In this document: piece by piece, positions 1 to 11,064 of the stretch
How positions within the stretch are numbered: position 1 is the first letter of the stretch
How the letters are laid out: every line of letters begins with the position of its first letter
NCBI RefSeq assembly: GCF_014171475.1
Contig: NZ_CP048817.1
Location: forward strand, 248,001 to 312,000
Source: Sphingomonas sp. So64.6b
GTDB lineage: Bacteria > Pseudomonadota > Alphaproteobacteria > Sphingomonadales > Sphingomonadaceae
Length of the DNA stretch: 64,000 nt
Direction of reading: 5' to 3'
The notes under the pieces: generated by a model
Told to the model about the DNA's origin: nothing
The model's input: the letters and a program-made list of their open reading frames with translations, nothing else
Database searches by the model: none
Translations under genes and position numbers: made by a program

Positions 1-1199
1 GACGGTGTCGGCCACCGGCAAACTCGCCCCGACCAACCAGGTGCAGGTCGGCTCGGAACTGTCCGGCCTGGTCACCAAGGTGGTGGTCGACGTCAACGAC
101 CGGGTCGTGGTCGGTCAGCCGCTTGCGCTGGTCGATCCCTCGCGCTTCCAGGATACGGTCAACCAGAGCAAGGCCGCGCTTGCCGCCAATGTCGCCGCCG
201 TGGCGCAGGCGCAAGCGACACTGTCCCAGTCGAGCGCGCAGCTTGCGCGCCTGCAGGAGGTCAGCCGGTTGTCGGGCGGTCGCGTGCCCGCCAAGACCGA
301 GATGGAGCAGGCGATCGCCGATCGCTCGCGCGCGGTCGCCAATCTCCGTGCCGCACAGGCCAATGTCCAATCGGCTCAGGCGACGCTGTCGTCCAACGCG
401 ACACAGCTGGTGAAGACGGTGATCCGCTCGCCGGTCAACGGCGTCGTCCTCGCGCGCCAGATCGAGCCCGGCCAGACCGTCGCCGCATCGTTCAGCACGC
501 CGACCTTGTTCGTCATCGCCGAGGATCTGTCGGCGATGAAGCTCGAAGTCGCGATCGACGAAGCCGATGTCGGCTCGGTCAAGCAGGGGCAGAAGGCGAC
601 CTTCACCGTCGATGCCTTTCCGGGCCAGACCTTCCCCGCCGACATCACCCGCGTCGATCTCGGCTCGAACCTGAGCGCGCAGACCACCACGACGACTGCG
701 AGTACGACCACCGCGCAAGTGGTGTCTTATGGCGCGACGCTGAGCGTGGCCAATCCCAAGCTCGAGCTGCGCCCGGGCATGACCGCCACCGCCGACATCG
801 TCACGACGGCGAAGAGCAATGTCCTACTCGTCCCCAACGCCGCGCTGCGCTTCAAACCCGATACAAGCGGCACCCCCGCTGCGAGCAGCAGTGGCGGGAT
901 CGCCGGCGCACTCGTCCCATCCCGCCCGCGTCGCGGCGGTGGCGGTGGTGGTGGCGCGCGCACCGCGAAAATCGAGCGCGGTGGCCATCAGACCGTCTAT
1001 ATCAAGGACGAGACCGGACAGCCCAAGGCGATTGACATCACCACCGGCGAAACCAATGGATCGGTCACCGAAGTCACCGGCGGCGACCTGAAGCCGGGCA
1101 TGGAAGTGATCACCGGCCAGCTGGCAAGCGGCGACAAGGCGTCGTCGCGCAGCGGCGGTGGCCAGCGTCGTCGCCAAGGCGCGTCGGGTGGCGCTGCAA

Positions 1200-1210
<11 letters not shown>
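1..1210 (+). CDS. Efflux periplasmic adaptor (HlyD/MacA type), 5' end missing
   Basis: The gene runs in from the left edge. The reading frame is open from the first bases (T-V-S-A-T-G-K-L-A-P) and no start is visible. The visible ~402 residues show a first lipoyl half, an alpha-helical hairpin rich in Ala/Gln at about 50-135, a second lipoyl half (VIRSPVNGVVLAR), a beta-barrel region and a membrane-proximal domain. A Gly-rich linker (RRGGGGGGGAR) near residue 312 is unusual. Such adaptors bridge an inner-membrane ABC transporter to an outer-membrane channel. The next two genes supply an ATPase and a permease, so a MacAB-like tripartite exporter is the best reading. Substrate unknown. Confidence 0.85.
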
Positions 1211-1943
<733 letters not shown>

Positions 1944-1993
1944 TGAATGGTTTTCCTTCCCCCTTCCCGCGTGCGGGAGGGGAGGAGACCATA

Positions 1994-3202
1994 ATGCTCG
2001 GAACCACCTTCCTTCTCGCGATCCGGTCGATCATGCGCCACAAGCTGCGCTCGATCCTGACCGCGCTCGGCATCATCATCGGTGTCGCGGCGGTGGTGAC
2101 GATGGTCACGCTTGGCCAGGCGACGACCGCCGCAGTGCAGAAGCAGATCGCCGCACTCGGCACCAATATCCTGCAGATCCGGCCGGGTCAGGGATTCGGC
2201 CGCGGTGGCGGCGGGCCGCGTCCGCCCGACTTCGATCAGCGCGATGTCGAGGCGATCACGCGCCAGATCGCCGGTGTCACTGCGGTTGCGCCGCAAGCGC
2301 AATCGACCGCCACCGCAATCTATGAAGGCGCGAACTGGTCGACCACGATCAACGGCACGACCTCGGCCTATTTCCAGGTCCAGCCCTGGCCGCTGACCAC
2401 CGGCCGGTTGTTCACCCCGGCGGAGGAGCAGGCGGGCAAGTCGGTGTGCATCATCGGCACCACCGTGCAAACCAACCTGTTCCGCGGTGGGCGCAGCGTC
2501 GGGCGGCGCATCCGGCTCGGCGGTATCTCGTGCGATGTGATCGGGGTGCTCTCGACGCGTGGCCAGGCGGGGTTTGGCGGCGATCAGGACGATGTCGTGA
2601 TCATGCCGATCAAGACCGTGCAGCGGCGCTTCACCGGTACGCAGGATATCCGCCTGATGCTGGTCGGGGTCGATCAGGCTTATTCGACCGCCACCGTCCA
2701 GGCCGCGATCAGCGATCTTTTGCGCGAACGCCGCAACATTACGGGATCGAAGGACGACGACTTCAACATCTTCGATACCAAGCAGATTTCCGACACGCTG
2801 ACCGGTACGACGACCTTGCTCACCGGGATCGTCACGGCGGTCGCGGCGATCAGCCTGATCGTCGGCGGGATCGGCATCATGAACATCATGCTGGTGTCGG
2901 TGACCGAGCGCACGCGCGAGATCGGCATCCGGCTCGCGATCGGCGCGGTCGCGGGTGAGGTGTTGCTGCAATTCCTGGTCGAGGCGGTGGCGCTGTCGAT
3001 GATGGGCGGCTTGATCGGTCTGGTGGTCGCGCAGATCGCGGTGGTCTCGCTCGCGCCGGTGATGAAGGTCGACTGGATCTTCGTGCCGCAGATCAATTTG
3101 ATCGCGTTCGGTATTTCGGCGGTGATCGGCGTGGTGTTCGGATATTTCCCGGCGCGGCGTGCGGCGGCGCTCAATCCGATCGACGCGCTCCGTCACGAAT
3201 AA
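1994..3202 (+). CDS. MacB-type ABC transporter permease
   Basis: A 402-residue FtsX/MacB permease. One membrane helix lies near the N-terminus (about 18-40), followed by a large periplasmic MacB_PCD domain and three C-terminal helices with the typical ERTREIGIRLAIGA loop. The ATG at 1994 is chosen because a strong GGAGGAG Shine-Dalgarno lies just upstream. An in-frame ATG at 1943 overlapping the ATPase stop would add about 17 residues read through a GC-rich palindromic element. A glycine-rich FGRGGGGPRPPDFD segment sits early in the periplasmic domain. It forms one export unit with the two upstream genes. Confidence 0.9.
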   Translation: MLGTTFLLAIRSIMRHKLRSILTALGIIIGVAAVVTMVTLGQATTAAVQKQIAALGTNILQIRPGQGFGRGGGGPRPPDFDQRDVEAITRQIAGVTAVAPQAQSTATAIYEGANWSTTINGTTSAYFQVQPWPLTTGRLFTPAEEQAGKSVCIIGTTVQTNLFRGGRSVGRRIRLGGISCDVIGVLSTRGQAGFGGDQDDVVIMPIKTVQRRFTGTQDIRLMLVGVDQAYSTATVQAAISDLLRERRNITGSKDDDFNIFDTKQISDTLTGTTTLLTGIVTAVAAISLIVGGIGIMNIMLVSVTERTREIGIRLAIGAVAGEVLLQFLVEAVALSMMGGLIGLVVAQIAVVSLAPVMKVDWIFVPQINLIAFGISAVIGVVFGYFPARRAAALNPIDALRHE

Positions 3203-3801
3203 GGCGGGACGTCACGAATAGGACGAACGAGCGCACGCAGCCGCTCCAGATCTTCGGGTGTGTCGATATCGATCAGTTCGTTGACCGGGGCGACGACATG
3301 TTTGCCAGCGCGAACCATCTCGCGTGCGCCGTAGTCGCCTTGCAAGGCCAGTAAGGCTTCGCACTGATCGATACCGAATACGGCGGGCGGACGGGGGTGT
3401 CTTCCGTCGCTCGACGCGACCACCGCGTCGCGGCCATCGGCGACCTCGAGCAGGCTGTGGATGAGGGAGGCGGTAACACGCGGCATGTCGGCCAGCGCGA
3501 ACAACACCGCCTCAGGTTCCAGTTCGCGCGCGGCCGCGACGCCGAGGCGGATCGAACTCGACAAATTGCCCTTCGGCGTATCGTTGGGAACGACCCGGTA
3601 GCCGCGCGACGCGAAGTCCAATTTGGTATGGCTGGTCACCGCGATGCGGCCGAGAAACGGCACGCTTTCCAGCGCGGTGACGACGTGGAAGGCGAGTGGC
3701 TTATGCAGGAATTCCTGCTCCAGCTTGTCCTTGTCGCCAAACCGCAGCGACCGGCCAGCGGCGAGCAGAATCAGAACGGTGCGGTTGACGGGGATCATCA
3801 A
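3193..3801 (-). CDS. Molybdenum-cofactor nucleotidyltransferase, MocA/MobA-like
   Basis: A 202-residue GT-A fold nucleotidyltransferase with an N-terminal LLAAGRSLRFGDKDKL nucleotide-binding loop and an ALADMPRVT segment. In this family MocA makes the cytosine dinucleotide form of Moco used by xanthine-oxidase-family enzymes. That fits its place as the last gene of the aldehyde oxidoreductase operon behind xdhC. A good AGGAGAG ribosome site precedes the start. Its 3' end overlaps the convergent MacB-type permease stop by 10 bp. CTP rather than GTP as substrate is inferred from context. Confidence 0.8.
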   Translation of the reverse strand: MMIPVNRTVLILLAAGRSLRFGDKDKLEQEFLHKPLAFHVVTALESVPFLGRIAVTSHTKLDFASRGYRVVPNDTPKGNLSSSIRLGVAAARELEPEAVLFALADMPRVTASLIHSLLEVADGRDAVVASSDGRHPRPPAVFGIDQCEALLALQGDYGAREMVRAGKHVVAPVNELIDIDTPEDLERLRALVRPIRDVPPYS

Positions 3802-3818
3802 TCTCTCCTGTTCATGTG

Positions 3819-4742
3819 CTAACGCCGTGGTGCGTTGAAGGCTCCGACCATCGCCGCGGCGATCGACAGCGCGATCTCGGCCGGGCCGATCGCCCCGATA
3901 TCAAGGCCGACCGGTGCATCGATCCGGTCGAGATCGGCCTCGCCCAGTCCGGTCGCCGCGAGCCGTTCGCGCCGTGCGGCATGGCTGCGCCTCGAGCCGA
4001 GCGCACCGACATAGGCGGCATTGGTCGCCAGCGCCGCGATCAGTGCGGGGTCGTCGATCTTGGTGTCGTGGCTGAGCGTCACCACGGCAGTCGACGGACC
4101 GGGCGCGTAAGCGGTCACCGCCTCGTCGGGCCAGCGATCGTCGAGCGTCACGCCGGGGAAGCGCTCTTCGGTGAGGAAACGCGCGCGCGGATCGATCACC
4201 ACCGTGTCGATGCCGAGTTCGCGCGCCAGGCCGGCCAGCGCTTGGGCGATCTGCACCGCGCCGATGATCAACAGGCGGCGCGGCGGATCGTAGCGATTGA
4301 CGAACGCGGCGCCCTCGATCTCGCGCAGCGAACTTGTCCCGCTGTCGAGGTCGGTCGCGACGTTCAGCGCCTTGCCCGCATCACGGGCTTCGGCGATGCG
4401 GTCGAACAGTTCGGGGTCGAACCCGGTCGCCGATACCGGCTGCACCATCACCGCGATCTGTCCGCCGCACGGCAGGCCGACTTCCCATGCGGCGGCGTCC
4501 TCGACGCCATAGTTCTTCACCACGAAAGGTGCGCCGGCGATCACATCAGCGGCGGTGGCAAGGATATCGCTCTCGACGCAGCCGCCCGAGACTGAGCCCT
4601 CGAACCGGCCATCGGCATGAACCAGCATATGGCTGCCGCGGGGGCGCGGTGCGGAGCCCCAAGTCGAGACGACCGTGGCGAGCGCCATCGGTGCGCCTTT
4701 CCAGGTGCCGGCGGCGGTCAGGACGGAATCGTTATCGGCCAT
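3819..4742 (-). CDS. XdhC/CoxI family Moco insertion chaperone
   Basis: A 307-residue protein with an N-terminal XdhC/CoxI domain (GSAPRPRGSHMLVHADGRFEGSVSGG at about 30-55, with GGCVE after it) and a C-terminal Rossmann domain (LLIIGAVQIAQALAGLARELG). The family binds sulfurated Moco and delivers it to xanthine dehydrogenase or aldehyde oxidoreductase apoproteins. It lies between the Mo-subunit gene and mocA, so it is very likely the dedicated chaperone (PaoD-like role) for the enzyme encoded upstream. Confidence 0.87.
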   Translation of the reverse strand: MADNDSVLTAAGTWKGAPMALATVVSTWGSAPRPRGSHMLVHADGRFEGSVSGGCVESDILATAADVIAGAPFVVKNYGVEDAAAWEVGLPCGGQIAVMVQPVSATGFDPELFDRIAEARDAGKALNVATDLDSGTSSLREIEGAAFVNRYDPPRRLLIIGAVQIAQALAGLARELGIDTVVIDPRARFLTEERFPGVTLDDRWPDEAVTAYAPGPSTAVVTLSHDTKIDDPALIAALATNAAYVGALGSRRSHAARRERLAATGLGEADLDRIDAPVGLDIGAIGPAEIALSIAAAMVGAFNAPRR

Positions 4743-4811
4743 CAGCTATTTCTCATTTCATTCACCGGCGGTCCGCTCGAAACGACCGGGGAGCGCGCGT
4801 GACGCGTTAAA

Positions 4812-7016
4812 TCAAACCGGCGGCAAGCCTGCCAATATCTTGTCCAGCGTCATCGGAAACTCGCGCACCCGCACGCCACAGGCATTGTAGATCGCGTTGG
4901 TCACCGCCGCGCCCGCGCCCGAAATGGTCAGCTCGCCCAACCCCTTTACGCCGATCGGATTGGCGTGATGGTCGATATCCTCGATGAAATGCACGTCGAG
5001 ATGCGGCACATCGGCATGGACCGGCACATGATATTCGCCGAGATCGTGATTGACGAACTGGCCGTATCGTTTGTCGAGCACGGCATCTTCCATCAGCGCA
5101 TAACCGATGCCCCAGATCATCCCGCCGATCGCCTGGCTGCGTGCGGTCTTGGCATTGAGGATGCGGCCCGCCTCGAACACGCCGAGCATGCGCCGCACGC
5201 GGACTTCGCCGGTCACCGCGTTGACGCCGACCTCGGCGAATTGCGCGCCGTGTGCCGCCTGGCTGAACGTGCGCGCATTGCTGCCCTGGCTGATCTTGCC
5301 GGTCGCGACGATCGGCGCGTCGCCAACCAGTTGGTCGAGCGACACGCGGCGATTGCCGGCGATCGCGTGACCGTCCTTCAGCGTCATGTCTTCCGGCCTG
5401 GCTTTCATGCGGTTGGCCAGTTCGGCGACGATGTCCTCGCACGCGAGCGCAACGGACGAGCCGGCACTCGCGGCGCCGAACGATCCGCCCGAGCCGGAGC
5501 CCGGCGGCAGATCGGTATCGCCCAGCTTCACATCGACGCAGTGCACCGGGAGGCCAAGTGACTCGCCGGCGATCTGCGACAGGATCGTGTAGGTGCCGGT
5601 GCCGATATCGGTCATGTCGGTTTCGACCGTCGCGCGGCCATCGACGCCCAGCGTCACGCGTGCTTCGGAATCGATCAGCAGGTTGATGCGCACCGCCGCT
5701 GCCACGCCCATGCCGACCAGCCATTCGCCGTCGCGCACCGATCCTGGCGTTGCTTCGCGCTGTGTCCAGCCGAAACGCTTCGCGCCTTCGTCGAGGCATT
5801 CGACCAGCCGCCTGGTCGAGAAGGGCGCGCCGGTGGTCGGATCGACCTCGGGTTCGTTGAGCTTGCGGAAATCGATCGGGTCGCGGCCAAGCTGTTCGGC
5901 CATTTCGTCGATCGCGGTTTCCAGCGCGAGCATGCCGACCGCTTCGCCCGGCGCACGCACCGCGCCCGCCTGCACCATGTCGAGCGTGACCACCTTGTGG
6001 CTGAAGTGCCGCGTTGCAGCCGCATAAAGCGCGATCGTGCCGAGCGCGACCGGCTCCATGAAACCGCCATCCGGCCCCTGGCTCACCACATTGTCATGGC
6101 CGATCGCGGTCAGGCGACCATCGGCACCGGCGGCGAGGCGGATGCGCTGATGCGTATCGGTGCGGCGATAGACGTTATGGAACAGCTGCGCGCGCGCCAT
6201 CGCGATCTTGACCGGCCGGCCAAGGCGCTGCGACGCGATTGCCGCCATCACAGCTTCGGGCCCGAGCATCTTCCCGCCGAATCCGCCGCCGATATAGGGC
6301 GAAATGATGCGGACATTGGCGGGGGCGATGCCGACCGCCTTGGCCAGTACGGGTTTGGCGACGTTGAGGATCTGCAGGCTCGAATAGAGTGTCAGCTTGC
6401 CATCTTCCCAGGTCGCGATCGAAGCGTGCGGTTCCATTGCGGCATGGACCTGGTTCGGCGTGCTGTAGAGTTGATCCACGGTGACGTCGGCCACGGCCAT
6501 TGCCGCGTCGATATCGCCCTTGGCCACATCCTGCAGACGCGACTCCTTTGGCGGTCCGCTTGCTTTGGCAATGTCTGCCATCGTGTCGAACCGGCCGTCC
6601 TCGGCGGCAATCTCGACTCGTACCGCACGAGCTGCGGCGCGTGCAGCCTCGAAGCTTGTCGCGATCGCGGCGCCGAGTACCTGATCGAAATGATCAACCG
6701 CCTCATTGCCATTGGCCGCCGTGACGAAGCTCGCCGCCTGGCGCGCGACGCGCTGATCGTCGATGATGATCTCGAGTACGCCGGGCATTGCCCGTGCCGC
6801 CGCGATATCGAAGCCGATTACCTTGCCCTTGGCGACCGGTGCGGTGATCAGATAGCCATAGGCTACATTTTCGAGTTGATGTTCATAACCATAGGTCGCT
6901 GCGCCCATGACCTTGAGCACACCCTCGACCCGGTCGATGCCTTTGCCGAGCACACCCTGCACGCCGCGATCCATCGCCAGACCGGCATGGTCGGCGTCCA
7001 TCTTGAATGCGGTCAT
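4812..7016 (-). CDS. Aldehyde oxidoreductase molybdopterin-binding subunit (PaoC-like)
   Basis: At 734 residues it matches the PaoC size class. It carries xanthine-dehydrogenase-family landmarks: IGGGFGGK Moco contact, [27 protein letters not shown], and near the C-terminus GVKGLGE with the catalytic glutamate. It should bind Moco in its cytosine dinucleotide form and oxidise aldehydes or N-heterocycles. The start overlaps the FAD-subunit stop by 4 bp (ATGA), showing translational coupling. No signal peptide is seen on this subunit. The precise substrate cannot be read from sequence. Confidence 0.9.
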   Translation of the reverse strand: MTAFKMDADHAGLAMDRGVQGVLGKGIDRVEGVLKVMGAATYGYEHQLENVAYGYLITAPVAKGKVIGFDIAAARAMPGVLEIIIDDQRVARQAASFVTAANGNEAVDHFDQVLGAAIATSFEAARAAARAVRVEIAAEDGRFDTMADIAKASGPPKESRLQDVAKGDIDAAMAVADVTVDQLYSTPNQVHAAMEPHASIATWEDGKLTLYSSLQILNVAKPVLAKAVGIAPANVRIISPYIGGGFGGKMLGPEAVMAAIASQRLGRPVKIAMARAQLFHNVYRRTDTHQRIRLAAGADGRLTAIGHDNVVSQGPDGGFMEPVALGTIALYAAATRHFSHKVVTLDMVQAGAVRAPGEAVGMLALETAIDEMAEQLGRDPIDFRKLNEPEVDPTTGAPFSTRRLVECLDEGAKRFGWTQREATPGSVRDGEWLVGMGVAAAVRINLLIDSEARVTLGVDGRATVETDMTDIGTGTYTILSQIAGESLGLPVHCVDVKLGDTDLPPGSGSGGSFGAASAGSSVALACEDIVAELANRMKARPEDMTLKDGHAIAGNRRVSLDQLVGDAPIVATGKISQGSNARTFSQAAHGAQFAEVGVNAVTGEVRVRRMLGVFEAGRILNAKTARSQAIGGMIWGIGYALMEDAVLDKRYGQFVNHDLGEYHVPVHADVPHLDVHFIEDIDHHANPIGVKGLGELTISGAGAAVTNAIYNACGVRVREFPMTLDKILAGLPPV

Positions 7017-8005
7017 CGCGCGTTCCCCGGAGCATCCGTCAGGTCGCGCAGGCAGGCAATGAGCAGACGGCGCGTTAGTGGTATCTTGAAGTCGTTCGAT
7101 CCGAAACCTCGCGCATCGGCAAGCAGCGCGTCGGCCGCCGCCTCGAACGTCGCTGTGGACGGCGGCTGGCCGATGAGCGCCGCCTCGACCGCCGCATCGC
7201 GCCAGGGCATCGGCCCGAGCCCGCCAAAGGCAAGCGCCGCGACGGAAATCTTGCCGTTCTCGACCGATATGATACCGGCCAGCGACACCAACGCAAAGGC
7301 ATAGGACGCCCGGTCGCGCACTTTGCGATAGAGTTGCGCGCCTTTGGGTGGCGGCGGCAACTCGACATGCGTGATCAGTTCGCCGGGCTTAAGCACGGTC
7401 TCGATCTGCGGCGTGTCGCCGGGCAGGCGATAGAAGTCGCCGATCGCGATCCGGCGCTTGTCACCGTCCGGCTTCAATGTGACGATCGTCGCATCCAGCG
7501 CGCGCATCGCCACCGCCATATCGCTCGGATGAGTCGCGATGCATTGCTCGCTCGTGCCGAGGATCGCGAGGATTCGGTTGAATCCACCGATCGCCGAACA
7601 GCCCGAACCGGGGGCGCGTTTGTTGCACGCCATCGCGGTGTCGTAGAAATAATAGCAGCGCGTCCGTTGCAGCAGATTGCCGCCAGTCGTCGCCTTGTTG
7701 CGCAACTGTCCCGAGGCGCCGGCGAGCAGCGCACGGCTTAGCACTGGATAACCCGCTATGATCCGCCGGTCGGCAGCGAGGTCGCTATTCGGTACAAGCG
7801 CGCCGATCGACACGCCGCCATCGGCAGTGTCCTCGATCGCCGCCAGGTCGAGCCGGGAGATATCGACGAGTTTGTCGGGCGTCTCGATCTGCAGCTTCAT
7901 CAGGTCGAGCAAATTGGTGCCGCCGGCGATGAATTTGGTGCCTGCGCCGATATCAGCGACTGCCGCTTCGGGGCTGTCTGCCTTGGCATATTCGAAAATC
8001 TTCAT
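7013..8005 (-). CDS. Aldehyde oxidoreductase FAD-binding subunit with 4Fe-4S insert (PaoB-like)
   Basis: A 330-residue FAD subunit with the [16 protein letters not shown] loop (about 26-38). It contains a cysteine set at C117, C127, C136 and C155 within [33 protein letters not shown]. That insertion binds an extra [4Fe-4S] cluster in the PaoABC branch and is absent from ordinary xanthine dehydrogenase FAD subunits, so it places the operon in that branch. It overlaps both neighbours by 4 bp, consistent with a stoichiometric heterotrimer. Confidence 0.9.
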   Translation of the reverse strand: MKIFEYAKADSPEAAVADIGAGTKFIAGGTNLLDLMKLQIETPDKLVDISRLDLAAIEDTADGGVSIGALVPNSDLAADRRIIAGYPVLSRALLAGASGQLRNKATTGGNLLQRTRCYYFYDTAMACNKRAPGSGCSAIGGFNRILAILGTSEQCIATHPSDMAVAMRALDATIVTLKPDGDKRRIAIGDFYRLPGDTPQIETVLKPGELITHVELPPPPKGAQLYRKVRDRASYAFALVSLAGIISVENGKISVAALAFGGLGPMPWRDAAVEAALIGQPPSTATFEAAADALLADARGFGSNDFKIPLTRRLLIACLRDLTDAPGNAR

Positions 8006-8553
8006 GCGTCTGTTCCGGCGACTTCACGGCCAGCGGGCGAGAGCCCGGATACTTCGCGACCGGATACTTCACGAATCGCATCGACGATGTTGGGATAAGC
8101 CGAGCAGCGGCAGATATTGCCGCTCATCCGTTCGGATATCTCGGCATCGGTCAGTTCGATATCGGTCAGGTCGCCGCTGGCATGGCTTGGCCAGCCCTTC
8201 CTGACCTCGTCGAGCATCGCCACCGCCGAGCAGATCTGCCCTGGCGTGCAATAACCGCATTGATAACCGTCGTGGCGAATAAATGCCGATTGCATTGGAT
8301 GCAGATCATCGGCGCTGCCCAGCCCTTCGATCGTCAATATGTCATCTTCCTGGTGCATCACCGCGAGCGTGAGACAGGAATTGATCCGCCGCCCGTTGAC
8401 GATCACCGTGCATGCGCCACACTGGCCATGGTCGCAGCCCTTTTTGGTGCCGATCAGGCCAAGATGTTCGCGCAACAGGTCGAGCAGCGAGGCACGAATG
8501 TCCGGCTCGGCGGTGTGGACCTTGCCGTTAATGGTGAAATGCATGGGAATCAC
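8002..8553 (-). CDS. Aldehyde oxidoreductase 2Fe-2S subunit (PaoA-like)
   Basis: A 183-residue subunit with a plant-type [2Fe-2S] motif ([22 protein letters not shown]) and a second motif ([17 protein letters not shown]). E. coli PaoA carries a Tat signal for periplasmic export. Here the N-terminus ([18 protein letters not shown]) begins directly with the ferredoxin fold, so the complex is predicted to be cytoplasmic. It is the first gene of a leftward operon running to mocA. A start at the second Met, 3 codons in, is also possible. Confidence 0.9.
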   Translation of the reverse strand: MIPMHFTINGKVHTAEPDIRASLLDLLREHLGLIGTKKGCDHGQCGACTVIVNGRRINSCLTLAVMHQEDDILTIEGLGSADDLHPMQSAFIRHDGYQCGYCTPGQICSAVAMLDEVRKGWPSHASGDLTDIELTDAEISERMSGNICRCSAYPNIVDAIREVSGREVSGLSPAGREVAGTDA

Positions 8554-8613
8554 GCCTTGTTCGAAGTCGGATTAACGCGTTTGATGAAATCGGTATCCAG
8601 GATCGGTAGCGTA

Positions 8614-9711
8614 ATGAAATCTTTTATCGCTGTGTACTGCAACCGCTTTGTCGCGGCTTGTCTCTTCGTGCTGCTGGCATCCGGCGGCGTCACGATGCAA
8701 GATAGGGCCATGGCCGCCGATACCAAGAGCCCGATCGTTATTGCGCATCGCGGCGCGAGCGGCCTGCGGCCCGAACACACCATCGCGTCCTATACGCTGG
8801 CGATCGAGCAGGGTGCCGATTTCATCGAACCCGATCTGGTCCTGACCAAGGACAATGTCTTCGTCGCGCGGCATGAGAATGACATCACCGGCACCACCGA
8901 TGTCGCCGCCCATCCCGAATTCGCCGATCGCAAGAGAACCAAGGTGATCGACGGCGAAAGCCATACCGGCTGGTTTACCGAGGATTTCACGCTCGCCGAG
9001 TTGCAGACGCTCCGCGCGAAAGAGCGGCTGCCGCAACTTCGGCCTGACAATGCCAAATATGATGGTCAGTTCGAGATACCGACGCTTGCCGAGATCATCG
9101 CGCTCGCCAAGGCGCAATCCAAGGCGACAGGCCGGACGATCGGTATCTATCCGGAGACCAAGCACCCCAGCTATTTCGCCTCGATCGGGTTGCCGATGGA
9201 AGCGAAGCTCGTCGCCGAGTTGAAAGCCGTGGGATGGAGCGATGCCAAGGCGCCGGTGTTCATCCAGTCGTTCGAAGTCGATAATCTCAAGCGCCTGCAC
9301 AAGCTGACCCATATCCGGCTGATCCAGTTGATGGATGCGGCCGGTGGTCCCGCCGACAAGGCGGTCGCGAGCTATGCCGAGATGGCCACTCCGGCCGGGC
9401 TCAAGGTCGTGGCGACCTATGCCTATGGCATTGGTCCGTCCAAATCGATGATCCGTAATGGTGACGCGCCGCCGACCATGCTGATCGTGGACGCGCATAA
9501 GGCGGGTTTACGCGTCCATCCCTGGACGTTCCGTGCGGAGAATTTCTTCTTGCCGCCGAGCCTGAAGACCGGAGTCGACCCTGCCGCCCATGGCCGTCTT
9601 TCGGACGAAATTGCGCTTTATATCAAAGATGGCGTCGACGGGTTCTTCACCGATTTCCCGGGGATCGGCGCCGAAGCGCGCGATGCGAGCAAGCATCCGC
9701 GTCAACCATAG
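8614..9711 (+). CDS. Periplasmic glycerophosphodiester phosphodiesterase (GlpQ-like)
   Basis: About 365 residues with an N-terminal signal peptide ending near AMAADT. The catalytic region reads IAHRGASGLRPEHTIASY, then GADFIEPDLV and ARHENDITGTTDV, matching the GDPD TIM barrel. The longer insert (TGWFTEDFTLAELQTLRAKERLPQLRP) resembles the GlpQ group rather than cytoplasmic UgpQ. It hydrolyses glycerophosphodiesters to glycerol-3-phosphate and an alcohol. The start at 8614 is a choice among several in-frame starts; ATG 8584 would add ten residues. Confidence 0.88.
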   Translation: MKSFIAVYCNRFVAACLFVLLASGGVTMQDRAMAADTKSPIVIAHRGASGLRPEHTIASYTLAIEQGADFIEPDLVLTKDNVFVARHENDITGTTDVAAHPEFADRKRTKVIDGESHTGWFTEDFTLAELQTLRAKERLPQLRPDNAKYDGQFEIPTLAEIIALAKAQSKATGRTIGIYPETKHPSYFASIGLPMEAKLVAELKAVGWSDAKAPVFIQSFEVDNLKRLHKLTHIRLIQLMDAAGGPADKAVASYAEMATPAGLKVVATYAYGIGPSKSMIRNGDAPPTMLIVDAHKAGLRVHPWTFRAENFFLPPSLKTGVDPAAHGRLSDEIALYIKDGVDGFFTDFPGIGAEARDASKHPRQP

Positions 9712-9719
9712 AGATCATC

Positions 9720-10019
9720 ATGCGCAAGTTGCTTATCGCTTCCATCGCCCTCACGCCGCTGCTCTCTGGCGGCTGCGTGCGTACCGTGGCCAGTGTGGTC
9801 ACCGCGCCGGTCAAGGTTGCCGGCAAGGCGGTCGACTGGACGACCACCAGCCAGTCCGAGGCCGACCGCAATTACGGCCGCAAGATGCGCAAACAGGAGG
9901 AACGCGAAGGTCGCGAGCGCAAAAAGGCGGAAAAGGCGTGCCGCAAGGATCCGGACAACTGCCAGCCCTATGACGGGTATCGCGCGGGTCAGAGCGAGCC
10001 GGAGTACGAACCGCGATAG
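9720..10019 (+). CDS. Small lipoprotein of unknown function
   Basis: A 99-residue protein with a lipoprotein signal (MRKLLIASIALTPLLSGGC) whose lipobox LSGGC marks Cys19 for lipidation. The rest is a short beta/hydrophobic stretch followed by a charged Lys/Arg/Glu-rich helix (RKMRKQEEREGRERKKAEKACRKD) with two further cysteines. It lies 8 bp after the phosphodiesterase and may be co-transcribed. I do not recognise a named family. Confidence 0.7.
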   Translation: MRKLLIASIALTPLLSGGCVRTVASVVTAPVKVAGKAVDWTTTSQSEADRNYGRKMRKQEEREGRERKKAEKACRKDPDNCQPYDGYRAGQSEPEYEPR

Positions 10020-10028
10020 CGGCTGCCA

Positions 10029-10044
10029 CCCGGCCATGGCCGGG
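10029..10044. terminator. Perfect palindrome between convergent genes, possible terminator
   Basis: CCCGGCCATGGCCGGG is a perfect 16-bp palindrome in the short gap between the convergent lipoprotein and kdgK genes. It could fold in both transcripts. There is no T-tract on either side, so termination is only inferred from position. Confidence 0.35.
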
Positions 10045-10056
10045 GAAATCTATCGA

Positions 10057-11064
10057 CTATCGCCGCACATCCAGCCCGCCCGCCAGGAACGCGTCGATAT
10101 CGGCCTGGCGGAACAGGCTCGCATCGCCGGGCAGCGAATGTTTGAGTGCGGTCAGCGCCAGGCCGATGCGTGCCGCTTCGGTTATGTCGCCGCCGCTGCG
10201 CAAGGCATGGAGCACGCCGCTGGCAAAGGCATCGCCCGCGCCGATCCGATCGACGATCCCGGCAAGCACGACCTCCTCGGTCTGCGCAAAGCCGTTACGC
10301 GCATCAATCCGCGCGGACAGGCGGTGGTCGTCGACCGTGACGACATGGCGTGCGGTCGAAGCGATCATCTGCAGGTTGGGAAAGGCGGCGAACGCCGCAT
10401 CCGCGGCCTCGCGCCGCCGATCCTCGCCGTCCGCGGTAAAGTCGCGGCCGAGCAGCAGCGCGACGTCGCGGTGATTGCCAAACATCAGATCGGCATGGCG
10501 CACCAGCTCGGTCAGCGTGGTGCGCGGGTCGCTGTCCCAGCGCTCCCACAGCTTCGCGCGGAAATTGCCGTCGAACGACACGGCAATGCCGCGCGCCTTT
10601 GCCGCGCGCACCGCGGCGATCGCGCTCTCACCCGGCACCGGACCGAGCGCCGGCGTGATACCCGACAGATGCAGCCGGTCGACCCCGTCGAACAGTGCGT
10701 CCCAGTCCCAGGCGCTCACCGGCGCCTCGGCAAAGGCGGAACCGGCGCGATCGTAGATCACTTCGGTTGCGCGCATGCCGGTGCCCGAGGTGACGAAATA
10801 CAGCCCGATCCGCTCACCGCCAAAGGCGATGCCGCGGGTGTCGACGCCGTGTCCGCGCAAGGTCGCGATCGCCGATCGGCCGAGATCGTTATCGGGTACC
10901 ATGCTGGCAAAACCGACCTCATGGCCAAGTCGCGCCAGTGCGGTCGCGACATTGGCCTCCGCGCCGGCGACCCACACGTCGAGCTTGGGTGTCTGGAGCA
11001 ACAGCTCGCGCCCCGGTGGGGAGAGGCGGAGCATGATTTCGCCAAAGGCAAGCAGCTTGGTCAT
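10057..11064 (-). CDS. kdgK: 2-keto-3-deoxygluconate kinase
   Basis: A 335-residue PfkB-family sugar kinase. It begins LLAFGEIMLRLSPPGRELLLQ, typical of KdgK, and has the C-terminal PfkB signature DRIGAGDAFASG with the catalytic Asp. It phosphorylates 2-keto-3-deoxygluconate to KDPG. The start at 11064 gives an ATGA overlap with the kduD stop; a longer form from 11076 is less likely. It is the last gene of the LacI-kduI-kduD-kdgK unit, which converts unsaturated uronate products into Entner-Doudoroff intermediates. Confidence 0.88.
   Translation of the reverse strand: MTKLLAFGEIMLRLSPPGRELLLQTPKLDVWVAGAEANVATALARLGHEVGFASMVPDNDLGRSAIATLRGHGVDTRGIAFGGERIGLYFVTSGTGMRATEVIYDRAGSAFAEAPVSAWDWDALFDGVDRLHLSGITPALGPVPGESAIAAVRAAKARGIAVSFDGNFRAKLWERWDSDPRTTLTELVRHADLMFGNHRDVALLLGRDFTADGEDRRREAADAAFAAFPNLQMIASTARHVVTVDDHRLSARIDARNGFAQTEEVVLAGIVDRIGAGDAFASGVLHALRSGGDITEAARIGLALTALKHSLPGDASLFRQADIDAFLAGGLDVRR

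Noticed and set aside
5997..7304. Plus-strand 435-codon frame opposite the Mo subunit
   Set aside because: Antisense to an unambiguous enzyme gene, no domain text or ribosome site.
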